From NCBI RefSeq assembly GCF_027409185.1, contig NC_084463.1, forward strand, positions 162,417,869 through 162,481,868: DNA of 64,000 nucleotides. Direction: 5' to 3'. Shown one piece after another: positions 47,360 to 59,400 of the stretch. A program made the translations under genes and the position numbers. Positions within the stretch are counted from its first letter, which is position 1. Each line of letters begins with the position of its first letter. A model generated the notes under the pieces. That model was not told the origin of the DNA. It saw nothing but the letters and a program-made list of their open reading frames with translations, and did not search any database. This DNA comes from Cynocephalus volans. Taxonomy: Eukaryota > Chordata > Mammalia > Dermoptera > Cynocephalidae.

Positions 47360-49753
47360 CTAACCATATTAGAGCCTTTCCATGGTAAACAACTATAAAA
47401 CTGGGTAAAATATATAGGGTGACTATTATTAGGCTTTCAACAATAGGCAGGATTGTGATTACTGAGAGGAGAAAGATATTTGAGTTGAGCCACATGTTAA
47501 CCTTGGCCCTTAACCTCTGCTTGGAGACAGTTTGCTGAGCACAGCACAGAGGTGGAGACTAAGCAGAACACAACAGTTCTGTTGAACTGATAAGGCAGAA
47601 CTCAGAGCTGAGGGCAGCTGGAAATTACAGGGCAGGATGCTGGAGAGGTGGGAGCTGTGCAGAGGGGGGGATGCTCAAAGGTCTGTATGTGGGTTTTCTG
47701 TGAATCCTTCGCTGAGAGCTGAGCTGCACTTGTGTAGGATGAGACTCTGTGAGACGTGGCAGAGGCTGCTGCTGCTGTGGGATTGGGAGTGGAATGGAGA
47801 TACTAAAGGTCACACAGTGCAGGTAGAATTTGAGTTCTGACCTAGCCAGGGAGGAAATAATTCATTAATATCTTGGGCATTGAACTGACACACCAGAAAT
47901 GCCATGCCTCAGGAATAAGGACCATGACCTAGAGCAGGGGGAGGCAAACTACAACCTGCCCAAATCTTGCCCACTACGGGCCAAGTAGGGCCATGCATAT
48001 TTATTTACATGTTGTCTATGGCTGATTTTACATTATAGTGGCAGAGCTGAGAGCTGAGTAGTTGTAACAAAGACGACATACCCTGAAAAGCTGAAAATAT
48101 TTACTATCTGGCCCTTTACAGGAGTCAGCTCCATAGAGTAAGGGCAACTCTAGGCCTATCCTAATAAAGCTTATAATCAAGTCTCAGAATGATCAAGGAG
48201 AATTGCCAGAAATGAGTTTCTGGCCAGAACAAAGCTCTCAGCATTTTTTAAAAGAAGACAATCCAGACAAGTTGCACCATATAATAAAAACTTACTAGTC
48301 ATTCAATGCAGAAGGAAAACATAACCCATAGTCAAGAAAAAAGCAATTAGTAGAAGCATACCCTCAGATGACTCAGACATTGAAATTAGTGGACAAGGTC
48401 TTTAAAGCAGCTACTATAAATGGGATTAAGGGCTTAAAGGAGAATATGGCGGTCTTTTTTTTTTTTTTTTTAAAAGATGACCGGTAAGGGGATCTTAACC
48501 CTTGACTTTGGTGTTGTCAGCACCATGCTCAGCCAGTGAGCGAACCGGCCATCCGTATATGGGATCCGAACCCGGGGCCTTGGTGTTCTCAGCACCGCAC
48601 TCTCCCGAGTGAGCCACGGGCCGGCCCGAATATGGCGGTCTTAATGGGAAATCTCAGCAGAGAAATTGAAACTGTGAAAAATAACCAAAGAATGATTCTA
48701 GAATTGAAAAGGGCAGTATGTGAAATAAAAATCCATTGAATGGGCTTAACAGAAGATTGAAGAAGACGACTTGGCAGAAGAAAGGGACATGAGCTTGAAG
48801 ACAGGTCTAAAGAAATTATCTCTACTGATAATCAGAGATAAAAATATTGAAGAGAAATGAATAGAGCCTCAGTGAGAGAGTTGAGAGAAAATGGGACAGA
48901 CAGAAACACCTGAAGAGAAGATAGTAGTCCAGAAAATTCTGAAATTTGATGAGAAGTATTCACTTACAGATTCAAGAAGCTTGGTAAACCCCAAATGGGA
49001 TGAATACAAATAAAATCATGCCTAGACTAGGCACATGGTAGTCAAATTGCTGAAAACCAAAGGTTAAGAAAATACAGACCATCCCTGACTTACAGTGGTT
49101 TGACTTAACTGATTTTTCAACTCTACGCTATGAGAAATGCTAAAGGAAGCTATTCAGGCTGAAAGGAAATTTAGAAACTTAGATCTATGGGAGGGAATGA
49201 AGAGCCACAGAAATTATAATATCTGGGTAAATAGAAAAAAATAGCTTTTTTCTTCTCTTAATTCCCATAGAAGACAAATGACTGTTTACAGCAAAAGTAC
49301 TGTTATTTTAAGATATAGTTCATGATATATGGAGGAATAAAATATATGATAATAGCACAAAGAGTGTGGGAGTCAGTAGAATTATATGGTTATAACGTTT
49401 TTATATCTGTGAAATGTCAAGTGCAATAAGAGTATGATAAATTTGTGGTACATATGATAATTTTTAGAGCAACCATTAAAAATAATAAAAAGAAGTATAG
49501 CTAAAAAGCAAATATAATAATAAAATATAATAATAATTATATTTATATATTATACATTCAACATATAATCTTATAATATCTTATATTAATATCTTATATC
49601 TTATTATAAAATCTTATAATCTTATAATCTTATCAGATTATAGGTAAACATATTAGTTATATTCAGTTCCTCAAAAGAAGGCAGGAAAAGAAGAACAGAG
49701 GAACAAAAAACATGTGGGACAAATAGAAAACAAATATCAGCATGATAGACTTT
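47360..49753 (+). mobile_element. Old L1 (L1M/HAL1-like) 5' and ORF1 region
   Basis: A-rich sense-strand L1 text: 'ggacaaggtctttaaagcagctactataa', 'aagcttggtaaaccccaaatggg', 'gtagtcaaattgctgaaaaccaaagg', 'gaaatgctaaaggaagctattcaggctgaaagg'. It is full of stops and gives no open frame. A SINE dimer at 48457 interrupts it. 49500-49640 is an AT-rich (TATAAT)n-like patch. Confidence 0.6.
48457..48627 (-). mobile_element. tRNA-Ile-derived SINE dimer
   Basis: Poly(T), AGATGACCGGTAAGGGG through GCCACGGGCCGGCCC. The 15-bp perfect duplication GAATATGGCGGTCTT is at 48442-48456 and 48628-48642. Confidence 0.92.
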
Positions 49754-50115
49754 GTTATGGGCTGAATTGTGTTCCCCCTCAAAAATTTGGATGTTGAAGT
49801 CCTAACCCCCAGTACCTCAGAATGGGAATGGGTTTGGAGAAAGAGTCTTTAGAGAAGTATTAAGTTAAGGTGGACCCTAATCCAATATGTATGGTGTCCT
49901 CATAAGAAGAGAAAATTTGGACACAGACATGTACAGAGGAAAGACGACGTGACCTACAAGCCAAGGAGAGAGGCCTAGAACAGATCCTTTTCTCATGGCC
50001 CTCAACAGAAATCAACCCTGCCAACACCTTGATTTCATACTTCTAGCCTCCAGAACTGTGAGAAAATAAGTTGTTGTTTAAGCCGTCCAATTTTTGGTTC
50101 TTTGTTATGGCAACC
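49754..50115 (+). mobile_element. MLT1-type MaLR solitary LTR
   Basis: Starts TGTTATGGGCTGAATTGTGT, continues with 'gttgaagtcctaacccccagtacctcagaatg', 'ggtgtcctcataagaagag', and ends 'cagaactgtgagaaaataag' / 'gtttaagccgtccaatttttgg'. These are the hallmark words of MLT1 LTRs. No internal coding sequence remains. Confidence 0.8.
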
Positions 50116-50117
50116 TG

Positions 50118-50580
50118 TTTTGGTCTGTTTTGTGCTACTGTGACAGAATACCTGAGACTAGGTAATTTGTAAAGAATAGAAATGTACTCTCTCATAGTTC
50201 TGGAGGCTAGGAGGTCCAAGACCAAGGCACTGGCATCTGGTATGGGTCTTCTTTTTTTTCCTTAGCAGCTGGCCTGTACAGAGATCTGAACCCTTGACCT
50301 TGGTGTTAAAGACCATGCTGTAACCAGCTGAGCTAACTGGCCAGCCCATGGCATGGGCCTTCTCATTGCATCCTCTCATAGTGAAGGTGGAAGGGCAAGG
50401 GAGAGCAAACCCTCTCCCACAAGCCCTTTTTATAGTGGCATTAATCCATTCATAAGGGCTTGCCCTCATGACCTGAACACCTCCCAAAAGGCCCCACCTT
50501 CCAACACTGTTACATTAGGGAGTAAGTTGCCAACACATGAATTTTGGGGACACATTCAGACTGTAGAACACTTTAGCAAA
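50118..50580 (-). mobile_element. Second MaLR-like LTR with SINE inside
   Basis: 'ggtctgttttgtgctactgtgacagaatacc...gagactaggtaatttg' at the left and 'ccccaccttccaacactgttacattaggg' at the right, similar to 46055-46455. A tRNA-Ile SINE monomer (50250-50347, minus; ACCTTGGTGTTAAAGACCATG, GAGCTAACTGGCCAGCCC) splits it. Confidence 0.5.
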
Positions 50581-50626
50581 CTAATGCAGACTTAAACCCA
50601 ACCATATTAATAAATTCATTCAATAC

Positions 50627-50838
50627 AGTCATGCACTGCCTAATGATTGTATTATACGTCGTTTTGGTCGATGACACTACATATATGACAGTGGTTGGAG
50701 CATATAGCTTAGGTTTGCAGTAGGTTGTATATACCATGTAGGTTTGTGTAAGTACTCCATGATGTTTGCGCAGTGACAAAATTGCCTAACGAAGCATTTC
50801 TCAGAATGTAACTGCCATTTAGCAACACATGGCTGTAT
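50627..50838 (-). mobile_element. MER2-type DNA transposon remnant (Tigger group)
   Basis: The outer ends are inverted repeats: ACAGTCATGCACTGCCTAATGA at the left and GCCATTTAGCAACACATGGCTGT at the right. Between them 'taggtttgtgtaagtactccatgatgtt' and 'acgaagcatttctcagaatgtaa' are MER2 words. It is non-autonomous with no transposase. Orientation is uncertain. Confidence 0.75.
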
Positions 50839-51030
50839 AAAGACTTTAATTTAACACTCCAATTAAAAGAGATTGTCAGACATGATAAAAAAAATCTACC
50901 CAACTATGTAATATATAAAAGAGATATACTTTTAATATACAGATACAGAAAGTAAAAGGATGAAAAAAGATATCCTATGCAAGTAGGAAGCACTAGAAAG
51001 CTAGTATGGCTATAAATATCAGACAAAGTA

Positions 51031-51130
51031 GGGCTGGCTGGTTAGCTCTGTTAGAGTGCGGTGATGGTAATACCAAGGTCAAGGGTTCAGATCCCCATAC
51101 CAGCCAGCTGTCAAAAAAAAAAAAAAAAAA
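51031..51130 (+). mobile_element. tRNA-Ile-derived SINE monomer
   Basis: GGGCTGGCTGGTTAGCTCTG, GTAATACCAAGGTCAAGGG, CAGCCAGCTGTC, A tail. The duplication is ATCAGACAAAGTA (51018-51030) / ATCAGGCAAAGTA (51131-51143). Confidence 0.88.
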
Positions 51131-51143
51131 ATCAGGCAAAGTA

Positions 51144-51860
51144 AACTTTAAGACAAGGAGAATTAGCAGAGATAGAGAGACATTTAGAAAAGGATCAGTT
51201 GAACAGAGGGCTGGCCAGTTAGCTCAGTTGATTAGAGCTCTGTGTTATAATACTAAGGTCAAGGGCTCAGATCCAGGTAGTGGCCAGCCACCAAAAAAAA
51301 AAAAAAAAAAAAACCCCACCAGCGTCCAGGGTTCAATACCAGCAAGCTGCCAGAAGCAAAAAACCAGTTGAACAGAAATATATAGTCCTAGTAACAGAGC
51401 TACAAAAAAATGCAGCAAAAATTAACAACTAAAGGGAGAAACAGACAAATGCACATAGTCAGAGATTCAGAAACCCTCTGGAACATTAGCCAACCTAGAT
51501 TATATCCTGGGCCGTAAAATAAGTCTCAATAAGTTTCAAAAGATGAAAATTTCATAGAGTATGCTCTCTGATCACAATGGAATTAAACTAGAAAGAAATA
51601 ATATATAGAAAATCGCCAAGTATTTAGAAACTAAAGAATATAGTTATTTCTTATAACTGAGTCAAAGAAGAAAATACAAATGAAATGAGATAATACTTCA
51701 ATCTGAAAGATAATGAAAGCACACGTATCTGTGTAGTGCAGCTAAGGAAGTGCTTAAAGGAAAGTTTGTAACTGTAAATGCTTATATCAGAAAAAAAGAG
51801 AAAGATTTAAGATCAGTATTCTATGTCTTTACCTTACAAAGCTAGAAAAAGTTTGGCAGC
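51144..51860 (+). mobile_element. Old L1 ORF2 region (sense)
   Basis: 'aaaccctctggaacattagccaacctagat...tatcctgggccgtaaaataagtctcaataa' and 'atcacaatggaattaaactagaaa' are L1 ORF2 words. Degenerate. Interrupted by a SINE pair at 51207-51364. Confidence 0.6.
51207..51364 (+). mobile_element. tRNA-Ile-derived SINE plus partial second unit
   Basis: A monomer (GGGCTGGCCAGTTAGCTCAG ... TGGCCAGCCACC, A tail about 20) is followed by a B-box-bearing half unit (GTCCAGGGTTCAATACCAGC, AAGCTGCC). Flanking CAGTTGAACAG occurs at 51196-51206 and 51365-51375, so both parts arrived together. Confidence 0.75.
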
Positions 51861-52430
51861 TTCTCAAAAAGTTAAACAGAATGTGACCCAGCAATTATAC
51901 TCCATAGTATATACCCGGGGGAATCAAAAACATGTTCATACAAAAACTGTATATGAATGTTTATAGCAGTATTAGTCACAATAGCCCAAAAGTGGAAACA
52001 ATCCAAATGTCCATCAACAGATGAATGCATAAACAAAACATAACATATCCATCCAATGGAATATTATTCAGCCATCAAAAAAATAAAGTAGTTGTATGCT
52101 ACAATACAATGTGGATGAACCTTGAAAACCCTGTGCTAAGTGAAAGATGCCAGATACAAAAAGCCACACATTGCATCATTCCATTTATACAAAGTGTTCA
52201 GAATAGGCAAATCTATAGAGAGAGAGAGCAGATTAGTGGTTGCTGAGGGGAACTGGGACAGACTGCCAATAGCATTTCTTTTTGGGATGATGGAAATGTT
52301 CTGGAATTAGATAGTGGCAGTGGTTGCACAACATAGTGAATATCCTAAAATTAACTTAATTATACACTTTAAAATGATGAATTTTATGTTATGTGGATTA
52401 TATCTCAAAAATAGAATAAAATAAGCTAGA
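51861..52430 (+). mobile_element. L1M 3' end (sense)
   Basis: 'acccagcaattatactcc', 'gtccatcaacagatgaatg', 'gaatattattcagccatc', 'atacactttaaaatgatgaattttatg' and 'attatatctcaaaaatag' form a complete L1M 3' terminal sequence. Confidence 0.75.
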
Positions 52431-54470
52431 AATAGAGCAAGTTAAACCCAAAGGAAGGAAATAATGAAGAACAGAAATTAATGAAATAGAAAATACATAA
52501 CGGATAGAGAAAATTAGCAAAGCCAAAAGTTCATTCTTTGAAAAAATTAATAAAATTGATAAATCCCTAGCAAGACTGATTAAGAAAAAAAAGAGAGAGA
52601 AATGACCAGTTATCAGGGATGAAAAAGTAGATATCACCATGGATTGTTAGATATTAAAATGATGAAAATTGTGAACAGCTTTATGGCAATATATTTGACT
52701 TGGATGAAATGAGCAAATTTTAAAAAACAATTTACCAACTGTGGCCCTAGAAGATATAAAAATCTGAATATCCCTGTAGCTACTAAAGAAACTGAGTTTG
52801 TAATTAAAGACTTTTCCCACAAAGAAAACTCCAAACCCAGAGGGTGTCACTGGTTAATTTTATCAAACATCTAAGGAATAAAAATACCAATCCATATGAT
52901 TCAAATGACATGATTTTTAAAAACAAACAAAAAAACGTATCTTATATAAATTCCTTTGGAAAATAGAGGAGGGTGCCCTTTACAACTCATCGTATAATAC
53001 TGGCAAACTTAGAGAGCAAAACCTAAAACACAAACATTTCAAGAAAAACTTAAGGACCAATATCTTTTATAAATATAGATGCAAAATCCTCAACAAAATA
53101 TTAGCAAATAAAATCCAACAATAGATAAAAAAGATAATGACTAAGTAATACAAAGTTGGTTCGCTGCTCAAAATCATTTGGTGTGATATATGGCATCAAC
53201 AGAATAAAAGGGAAAAATGACTTAATGATCTCATAGGTGAAGAAAGACCATTTGATAAGACTCCACCCTCATTCCTAACAAAAACTCTCAGGAAACTAGG
53301 AATAGAAGGGAATGTTCTTAATCTGATAAGAGACACTTATGAAAAGCAGCTAACATTATACTAAATCATGATATACTGAATGCTTTCCCTCTAAGGTAAG
53401 GAAAAGGAAAAGATATGTGCTCATAGCACTTCTATTTAACATTGTACTGGAGGTATTTGAGGCACTAAAAAGAAAAAAAAAGACACAGATTGGAAAGAAA
53501 GAAGTAAAATTCTTTATTGTTTACATAGAAAGTGCAAGGAATTGTCTAAAAATTACTAGAATAAATAAGTGGATTTAACAAGGTGGTAGGACATAAGGTC
53601 AATATACAAAAACCAATTGTATTTCTATATCCTAGCAACAAACAATGGGAAAATGAAATTTTTTAAAAAATCCATTTATGATATCACAAAAAAATTCTTA
53701 GGAATAAATTTAACCAAAGACAGGTAAGACCTCTACACTTAAAAATAGAAAACATTGCTGAGAAAATTAAAGAAGATAAAGAAGACTTATATGCATGCAG
53801 AAGTATGCTGTGCTCATGGTTTGGAGGAATCAGTGTTGTTAAGATGTCATTTATCCCCAGATTGATCTATAGATCAATAAATGTAATTCTCATAAAAATA
53901 CAAGCAGTTGTTGAAATTGGCAAGCAGGTTCCAAAATTTATAGGAGCTACAAAGGATCTAAAAGATTAAAAAGACAAAACAAAACCCAATTTCCAAAAAG
54001 ACAAAGTTGAAGGACTCTTTTCTGATTTAAAGCTTTATTGTGAAGCTACACTAATCAAGATGACATTGACTTAAGGATGGACAAGCTTATCAATGGGACA
54101 TAAAAGAGAGTTTATCAATAATCTCACACTTATATGGCCAATTGATTTTTGATGAAGCTGCCAGGGTAATTAAGTGATTAAAAGAAGTCTTTGAATAAAT
54201 AGTGCTGTAACTGGATATCCATAATAAAAAAGAAAAAACTAGTTTCAAACCTCGAACTTTAACTCTATTAATGAAATAGAAAATACGTAAAGAAAAAAAA
54301 ATTTTTTTAAAGAAAATATACAAAGATTAAAGACAGCACAGCCAAAAGTTGGTTTTTTGAAAAAAATAAAATTGATAAATCCTTAGCAAGATTAAGAAAA
54401 AGGGAATATATAAATTATTAATTATCAGAAATGAGAGTGGAAATTAATTCAAAATAGATCTCAGACCTAA
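52431..54470 (+). mobile_element. Old L1 ORF2 fragments (sense)
   Basis: Contains 'aaaagttcattctttgaaaaaattaataaaattgataaatc' (the endonuclease-RT linker) at about 52526 and again at about 54340, so at least two L1 copies overlap here. Between them is RT-type text ('gaagaaagaccatttgataag', 'aactaggaatagaaggg'). Many stops and frameshifts; no functional frame. Confidence 0.65.
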
Positions 54471-54654
54471 ATGTAAAAGCTAAAGCAATAAAACATCTAG
54501 AAAAAAATATAAGAGAAAATATTTGTTACCTTGGGATAGATAAATATTTCTTAGTTCATAGAAAGCACTAACCATAAAAGAAAAAAACTGATAAATTGGA
54601 TTTCATCAAAATTTAAAACTTTGATTCTTCAAAAGACACTGTTCAGAAAATAAA

Positions 54655-54762
54655 TTAACTCAGTTGGTTAGAGCACAGTGTTATAAAACCAAGGTCAAGG
54701 GTTTGGATTTCCATACTGGCTAGCTGCCAAAAAGAAAAAAAAAGAAAGAAAGAAAGAAAAGG
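54655..54762 (+). mobile_element. 5'-truncated tRNA-Ile SINE with (GAAA)n tail
   Basis: TTAACTCAGTTGGTTAGAGC, AAACCAAGGTCAAGGG, TACTGGCTAGCTGCC, then an A-rich tail grown into (GAAA)n. Confidence 0.75.
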
Positions 54763-54867
54763 GAAGCTACAGACTAGGAGAAAATATTCACAGTACATGT
54801 ATTTGACAAAAGTCGTGTTTCCGGAATGTATAAAGAACTCTTATTACTCATTAATAAGCCAAACAAA

Positions 54868-55048
54868 GGGCTGGCCCATGGCTCACTTGGGAGAGTGCGG
54901 TGCTGATAACACAAAGGCCATGGGTTCGGATCTCTATATAGGGATGGCTAGTTGGCTCACTTGGGAGAGCGTGGTGCTGACAACACCAAGTCAAGGGTTA
55001 AGATCCCCTTAATGGTCATCTTAAAAAAAAAAAACAAAAAAACAACAA
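54868..55048 (+). mobile_element. tRNA-Ile-derived SINE dimer (complete left and right units)
   Basis: Left: GGGCTGGCCCATGGCTCACT ... GGTTCGGATCTC; linker TATATAGGG; right: ATGGCTAGTTGGCTCACTTG ... AAGGGTTAAGATCCCCTTAA; then an A-rich tail. Two A/B-box pairs are visible, so this is a good type copy of the sense dimer. Confidence 0.88.
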
Positions 55049-55071
55049 CATGATTTTAAAATGGGCAAAAT

Positions 55072-55199
55072 TGGGGCTGGCTGAGTAGCTCAATTGATTA
55101 GAGTGTGGTGCTGGTAAAACCAAAGTCCAGGGTTTGATCCCTGTACCTGCCAGCCGCAAAAAAAGTAAATAAATAAAAATAAAAATAATTTTTTTTAAA
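55072..55199 (+). mobile_element. tRNA-Ile-derived SINE monomer
   Basis: GGGGCTGGCTGAGTAGCTCA, GGTGCTGGTAAAACCAAAGTC, GGTTTGATCCCTGTACCTGC, CAGCCGC, then (AAAT)n. Confidence 0.8.
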
Positions 55200-55965
55200 G
55201 GCAAAAGACTTGCAAATACACTTCACCGAAGAAAATATATGGATGGCAAGTAAGCCCATGAAAGGATGGTCAGTGTTAGGAAAAAGCAAATTAAAACCAT
55301 AATGAGAGTGACTAAAATTTAAAAGACTGACAATATCAAGTGTTGGTGAGGATATGAGGCTACTAAAGCTGTCATCCTATGCTGATGGGAATGTAAAACA
55401 GTGGAACCACTTTGGAAAACAGATTGGCAGTTTATTCTCACTAGCAATCTGATTCCTTGGCATTTACCCAAGAGAAGTGAAAACCTGCCCACACAAAGAT
55501 TTGTACATGAATGTTCATAACAGCAGGATTTATCAGAGTCCAGAACTAGAAACAGTCCAAATGTCTATCAACTGATAAATGGATAAATACATTTTAGTAT
55601 ATTTATACAAGAGAATATTACTCAGCAACAAAAATGAATGAACTGCTGATACACAACAGCATGGATGAATCAGTCTCACAGACATTATATTGAGGAAAAT
55701 AAGCCAGACATGCTGTATGGTAGCATTTATGTGAAGTTCTGTAATGGGCAAACAAATCTTTGATTATAGAAATCAAATTGCCTTGGGTGGAGGAGGGGGG
55801 ATTGGGTGCAAAGGAGGGTGAGGGAACTTTCTGGGCTGAGAAAAATGTTCTAGGTCTTAATGTGATTGGTGGTTATACTAGTGTATACATTTATCAAAAC
55901 TATACATTTAAAATCTATAATTTTGTTGTAAATAAATTGTACCTTGAAAGTTGATTTTTTAAAAA

Positions 55966-57480
55966 TCTGCATACCGATATCTCCAATTCAAATCCAATAC
56001 TTGAGGATTCTTCCTCACTTTCCCCCATTACATATTTCATCTCCCTTTTTTCACAGTGCAATCTCTGGTTTCCAACATCCGTATACAGTATTTATTCATT
56101 TTTTTCTATTCTTAACACAAAAATAGTAAAACAGTTTTAGAATTACTACACCAATACCATTATCAGCAAGAAACCTACTAGGTAAAGTTCAAGATTTTTT
56201 TGTAGTTCTTTTATTCTTAGGAAGTCCATGAACTGTGTTTACAATTTACTTGAATTCTTGTATTCTTTTTTCTTGTGGTTATACTATCACCTGGATATAT
56301 AGTGAGGTTCATTTGTTATTGTTTGTATTTGATTTTGGATTTTAAAAATCTCTTTTGATATGATATTTTTAACTACACAAAATATTTATATGATTCAAGA
56401 GCTGAAACTGTCTTTAAAAATATACTTACAGAAGCCTCACTTCCATCTTATCTCTTCTGCCCCATCCTTTCCTGCTCCCAACAGTAGCCATTTTATTCAT
56501 TTCTAGTTTACCCTTCCTTTATTTCTTTTTTCAAATATATACCGTATTTCCCCTTCTTTCTTACACAAAGGTAGCATACTGTATATTTAATAATATATCC
56601 TGGAAATCACTCCACATCAGCTAATGGAAATCTTCATTTTTTAAATAGCTACACAGTATTCCATTGGGTAGGTTTATTTAATTGATCTCCTTTGGACGGG
56701 AACTTAGGTTGTTTCTGATATTCTGTTATGAGTTATGCCAGGATGAATACGCTTATGCACATGTTCTTTTATGTTTGTGGAAGTGAATCTTTGGAATAAG
56801 TTCCTAGAAGTGGGATTGCTGGCTGAGTCAAAGGGTAAATGCTGTGCTATGTCATCTTATTAGTATGTCGTACAAAATTCCCCTCCATACAGGCTGTTTC
56901 ATTTTTCTCTTTCACTGTTTGAGTTTTTTAGCTTTTGCCAATCTTATTTATAGTGAAGTTGAGCATCTTTTCATGTATTTAAAGGTGGACTGAAAACTCT
57001 TTAAAGATTGGGACCCAAGCTGTATTTTCCACATACTACTCTTACTGAGTATACTATATGGCACTTGTTAAAGGAATAAATGAATGAACTGGTTGGATTT
57101 ATACTGAACTCATCATGTTTGGACTCTTGTAAATACCTGCTGTCTTGACAAATTGCCCTTTGTCTCAGTGTGGGGCAGTGTCAGGTGCCTGGCAGAGATC
57201 TGGTAAAAGAGGAGGTGGGCCTTCTACAGGGAGCATGTCCTGGACCTTCCCTCTTCCAGGACAGAGATGGGTAGAAGACCCTTCTCTCCCGGTGGAATGT
57301 GGTAAAAAGAGCACAGCATCATGAGTCCAGAGATTACCACAAAATCATTGCACTGCATGGTATAATAGCCCTTTTATGCTGGTGGAATTGTTTCCATTAT
57401 TTTTAGTATTTGTTAAATATGTTGACGTGGACATGGTAAGAATTTTTTCTTACTGATTGATTATATGTAATATGTATGTA
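55966..57480 (-). mobile_element. Antisense old L1 3' end and AT-rich flank
   Basis: 56400-56950 reads as an L1ME/L1MC 3' end in reverse complement ('cttcattttttaaatagctacacagtattccattggg', 'gcttatgcacatgttcttttatg', 'aagtgggattgctgg'). 56950-57480 is AT-rich sequence with no feature I can name. Confidence 0.5.
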
Positions 57481-58045
57481 ATATTGTTACATATTTCAAA
57501 ATTCAAAGTACTATTCAATGAAAAATTTCCCTTCATTACTAATTTCCAAGCCACCAAATTATCTTCCTCTCGAAGACAAAATAATATCAATTTATTGGGT
57601 GTCCTTTTGGAGATATTGTATGCAGAATATAAGCAAATACACATATTTTTATCCAGTCTGTACTATATTATACACACTGTTCTGTAAATCCTTTCCCCCT
57701 CCCACTTTCCTGTATATTTTGGAACTTATCCTATAATCTATTCCAATATGTAAAGAGCCTCCTGAAACTTTTTTACAGTATCCTATCTATTGTGTACTAT
57801 TTCTTACTTTACCGGTCCCTATTGATAGACTTTAGGCTGTTTATAGTCTTTGCTGTTACAAAGAGTGCTATAAGAAATAAACTTATTGATGTTATTTTAC
57901 ACATATGAGTGTGTCTGTAGGATAGATTCCTAGATATGGACTGAAAGGAATATGTACATTTTAAATTTTGGTAATTGGCATCCTTGGAGTTGTACAAGCT
58001 TAAACTCCAGCACTGTATGACTGTAATAGTAGGATCCTGGCCAGC
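57481..58045 (-). mobile_element. Antisense old L1 3' end
   Basis: 'gaacttatcctataatctattcc...agagcctcctgaaac', 'gactttaggctgtttatagtctttgctgttac', 'tttggtaattggcatccttgg' are L1ME-type 3' words. Confidence 0.5.
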
Positions 58046-59400
58046 CATCCTCCTGAGAGCATGTAGAGAAATGAGCTAGATGGTCCACTGCACTCTAGAT
58101 GTGACTGTCTCCACCCTGCACCTCAGAGGGCCTCAGATGAGCACTTCACTGGCTAGCCCAGCAGAGGCATGGGCTTTGAAACAGGAAATGAAAAGGGACC
58201 AGCTTCTGAGGTTGACAGCTTTGATGCCTGCCTTGCTGAGAAGCCCTAGGGAAAAGTGGCTTCTGGCCATGCAACCCCCATGGAGAAATGACTTGGGTAG
58301 AAGAAACAGAGTTCACTGAAGTTTAGGACTGGCCTTCACAACTGTCACATAAATGATTCTCACAGGCTGGACAGGACCAATGGGCCAAAAAGTAGATGTG
58401 AGTGAAGTGGGAAGGTTCTGTTGGGTTTGAGTGCTTACTGTATAGCTGACCCTGTGCTAGGTATACACCAACAAGGATTAACACACGCTCTAGCAGTAGA
58501 GACAATGAAATGTATTGTAGCAATGTGACATGCTATAATAAAATATAAACAGGTTACTATGAGGAGCAAAGAAGGAATCTTTAACTCTTCTTAGGTAGGG
58601 CTTGCAAGAGTAGGAACCATCAGCACCTCTAGGTGAGGCGAAGGAGGTACCCCACAAGATCAGTATAAGGAAGTTCACACCCCAAAGGAAGTTTCTAGGA
58701 AATGTCTTTTCCTTCAAGAGACAAAAGACCAAAGTCAGAATCAAGAACAACCCAGGACCCAACACATGGGCCACCATCACTTGCTCACCATGTGAAAGCC
58801 TACTCGTCCTCAGATACTCAGCTGAAAGGCTATCTTCAGGAAGTCTCTGACTTCACACAGGTTCCTTTCACACCTTTCTTGCAACACTGTTTGAAATCTT
58901 CTTGCCTGTCTTTTTTTCTCTCTCCCCTACTACAGTAAGTTCTTGGAGCCTAGGGACTGGGGTTCTAGTCTTTTGCGTCTGCCATGACTAGCACAAAGTT
59001 ACTGTTTCTAGTTTCTAGTTTAGGACTCAGGTGGATGAACTGGTGACCTACCTGCACAGAAAACTAGGAATCATTTTGAGAATCCCGTAAGTCCTAGAGG
59101 TGGCATTAACCCAAATCTGCCTCAAGCTGGCACTGTTGTAGCTTTCTTCTGTTTCTAGACCAATTCAGAGACTTGTTCCTTTCCCTTATTTACTTTAGTT
59201 TCTTGGTAAATTAGCTCCTTAAACCTTCAAGCTAATAGTGAGTTTGAGGGTGGATAAATGTTGCCACACCTGAGTCAATAAAGAATGAATCAGTGTGGCC
59301 CTCGTGGATGGGTGTGGTGCTGGTAGTTACTGTGACAGCTGGAGATCCCAGAGAGAACTACAAAACTGGGACAGAGGGAGTGGGAAAGGCAGGAGTGGAA
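58046..59400. other. Intergenic, mostly unassigned
   Basis: No gene recognised. 58420-58560 has a weak old-repeat flavour ('gtgctaggtatacaccaacaagg'). The remainder looks unique. No CpG island or young insertion. Confidence 0.5.

Larger units (their letters stand above)
54471..55965 (+). mobile_element. L1 3' half (sense) with three SINE insertions
   Basis: 'ttggatttcatcaaaatttaaaac', 'aagccaaacaaa', 'gtcagtgttaggaaaaagc', 'atgaatgttcataacagcagg' and 'tatacatttatcaaaactatacatttaaaatctataatt' run to the L1 3' terminus at about 55965. It is broken by SINEs at 54655, 54868 and 55072. Confidence 0.7.

Noticed and set aside
54868-55048. tRNA gene candidate because of clear A and B boxes
   Set aside because: Dimeric, with an A-rich tail and no intact tRNA cloverleaf in either unit: a SINE. 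The same applies to all other tRNA-like hits in the window.
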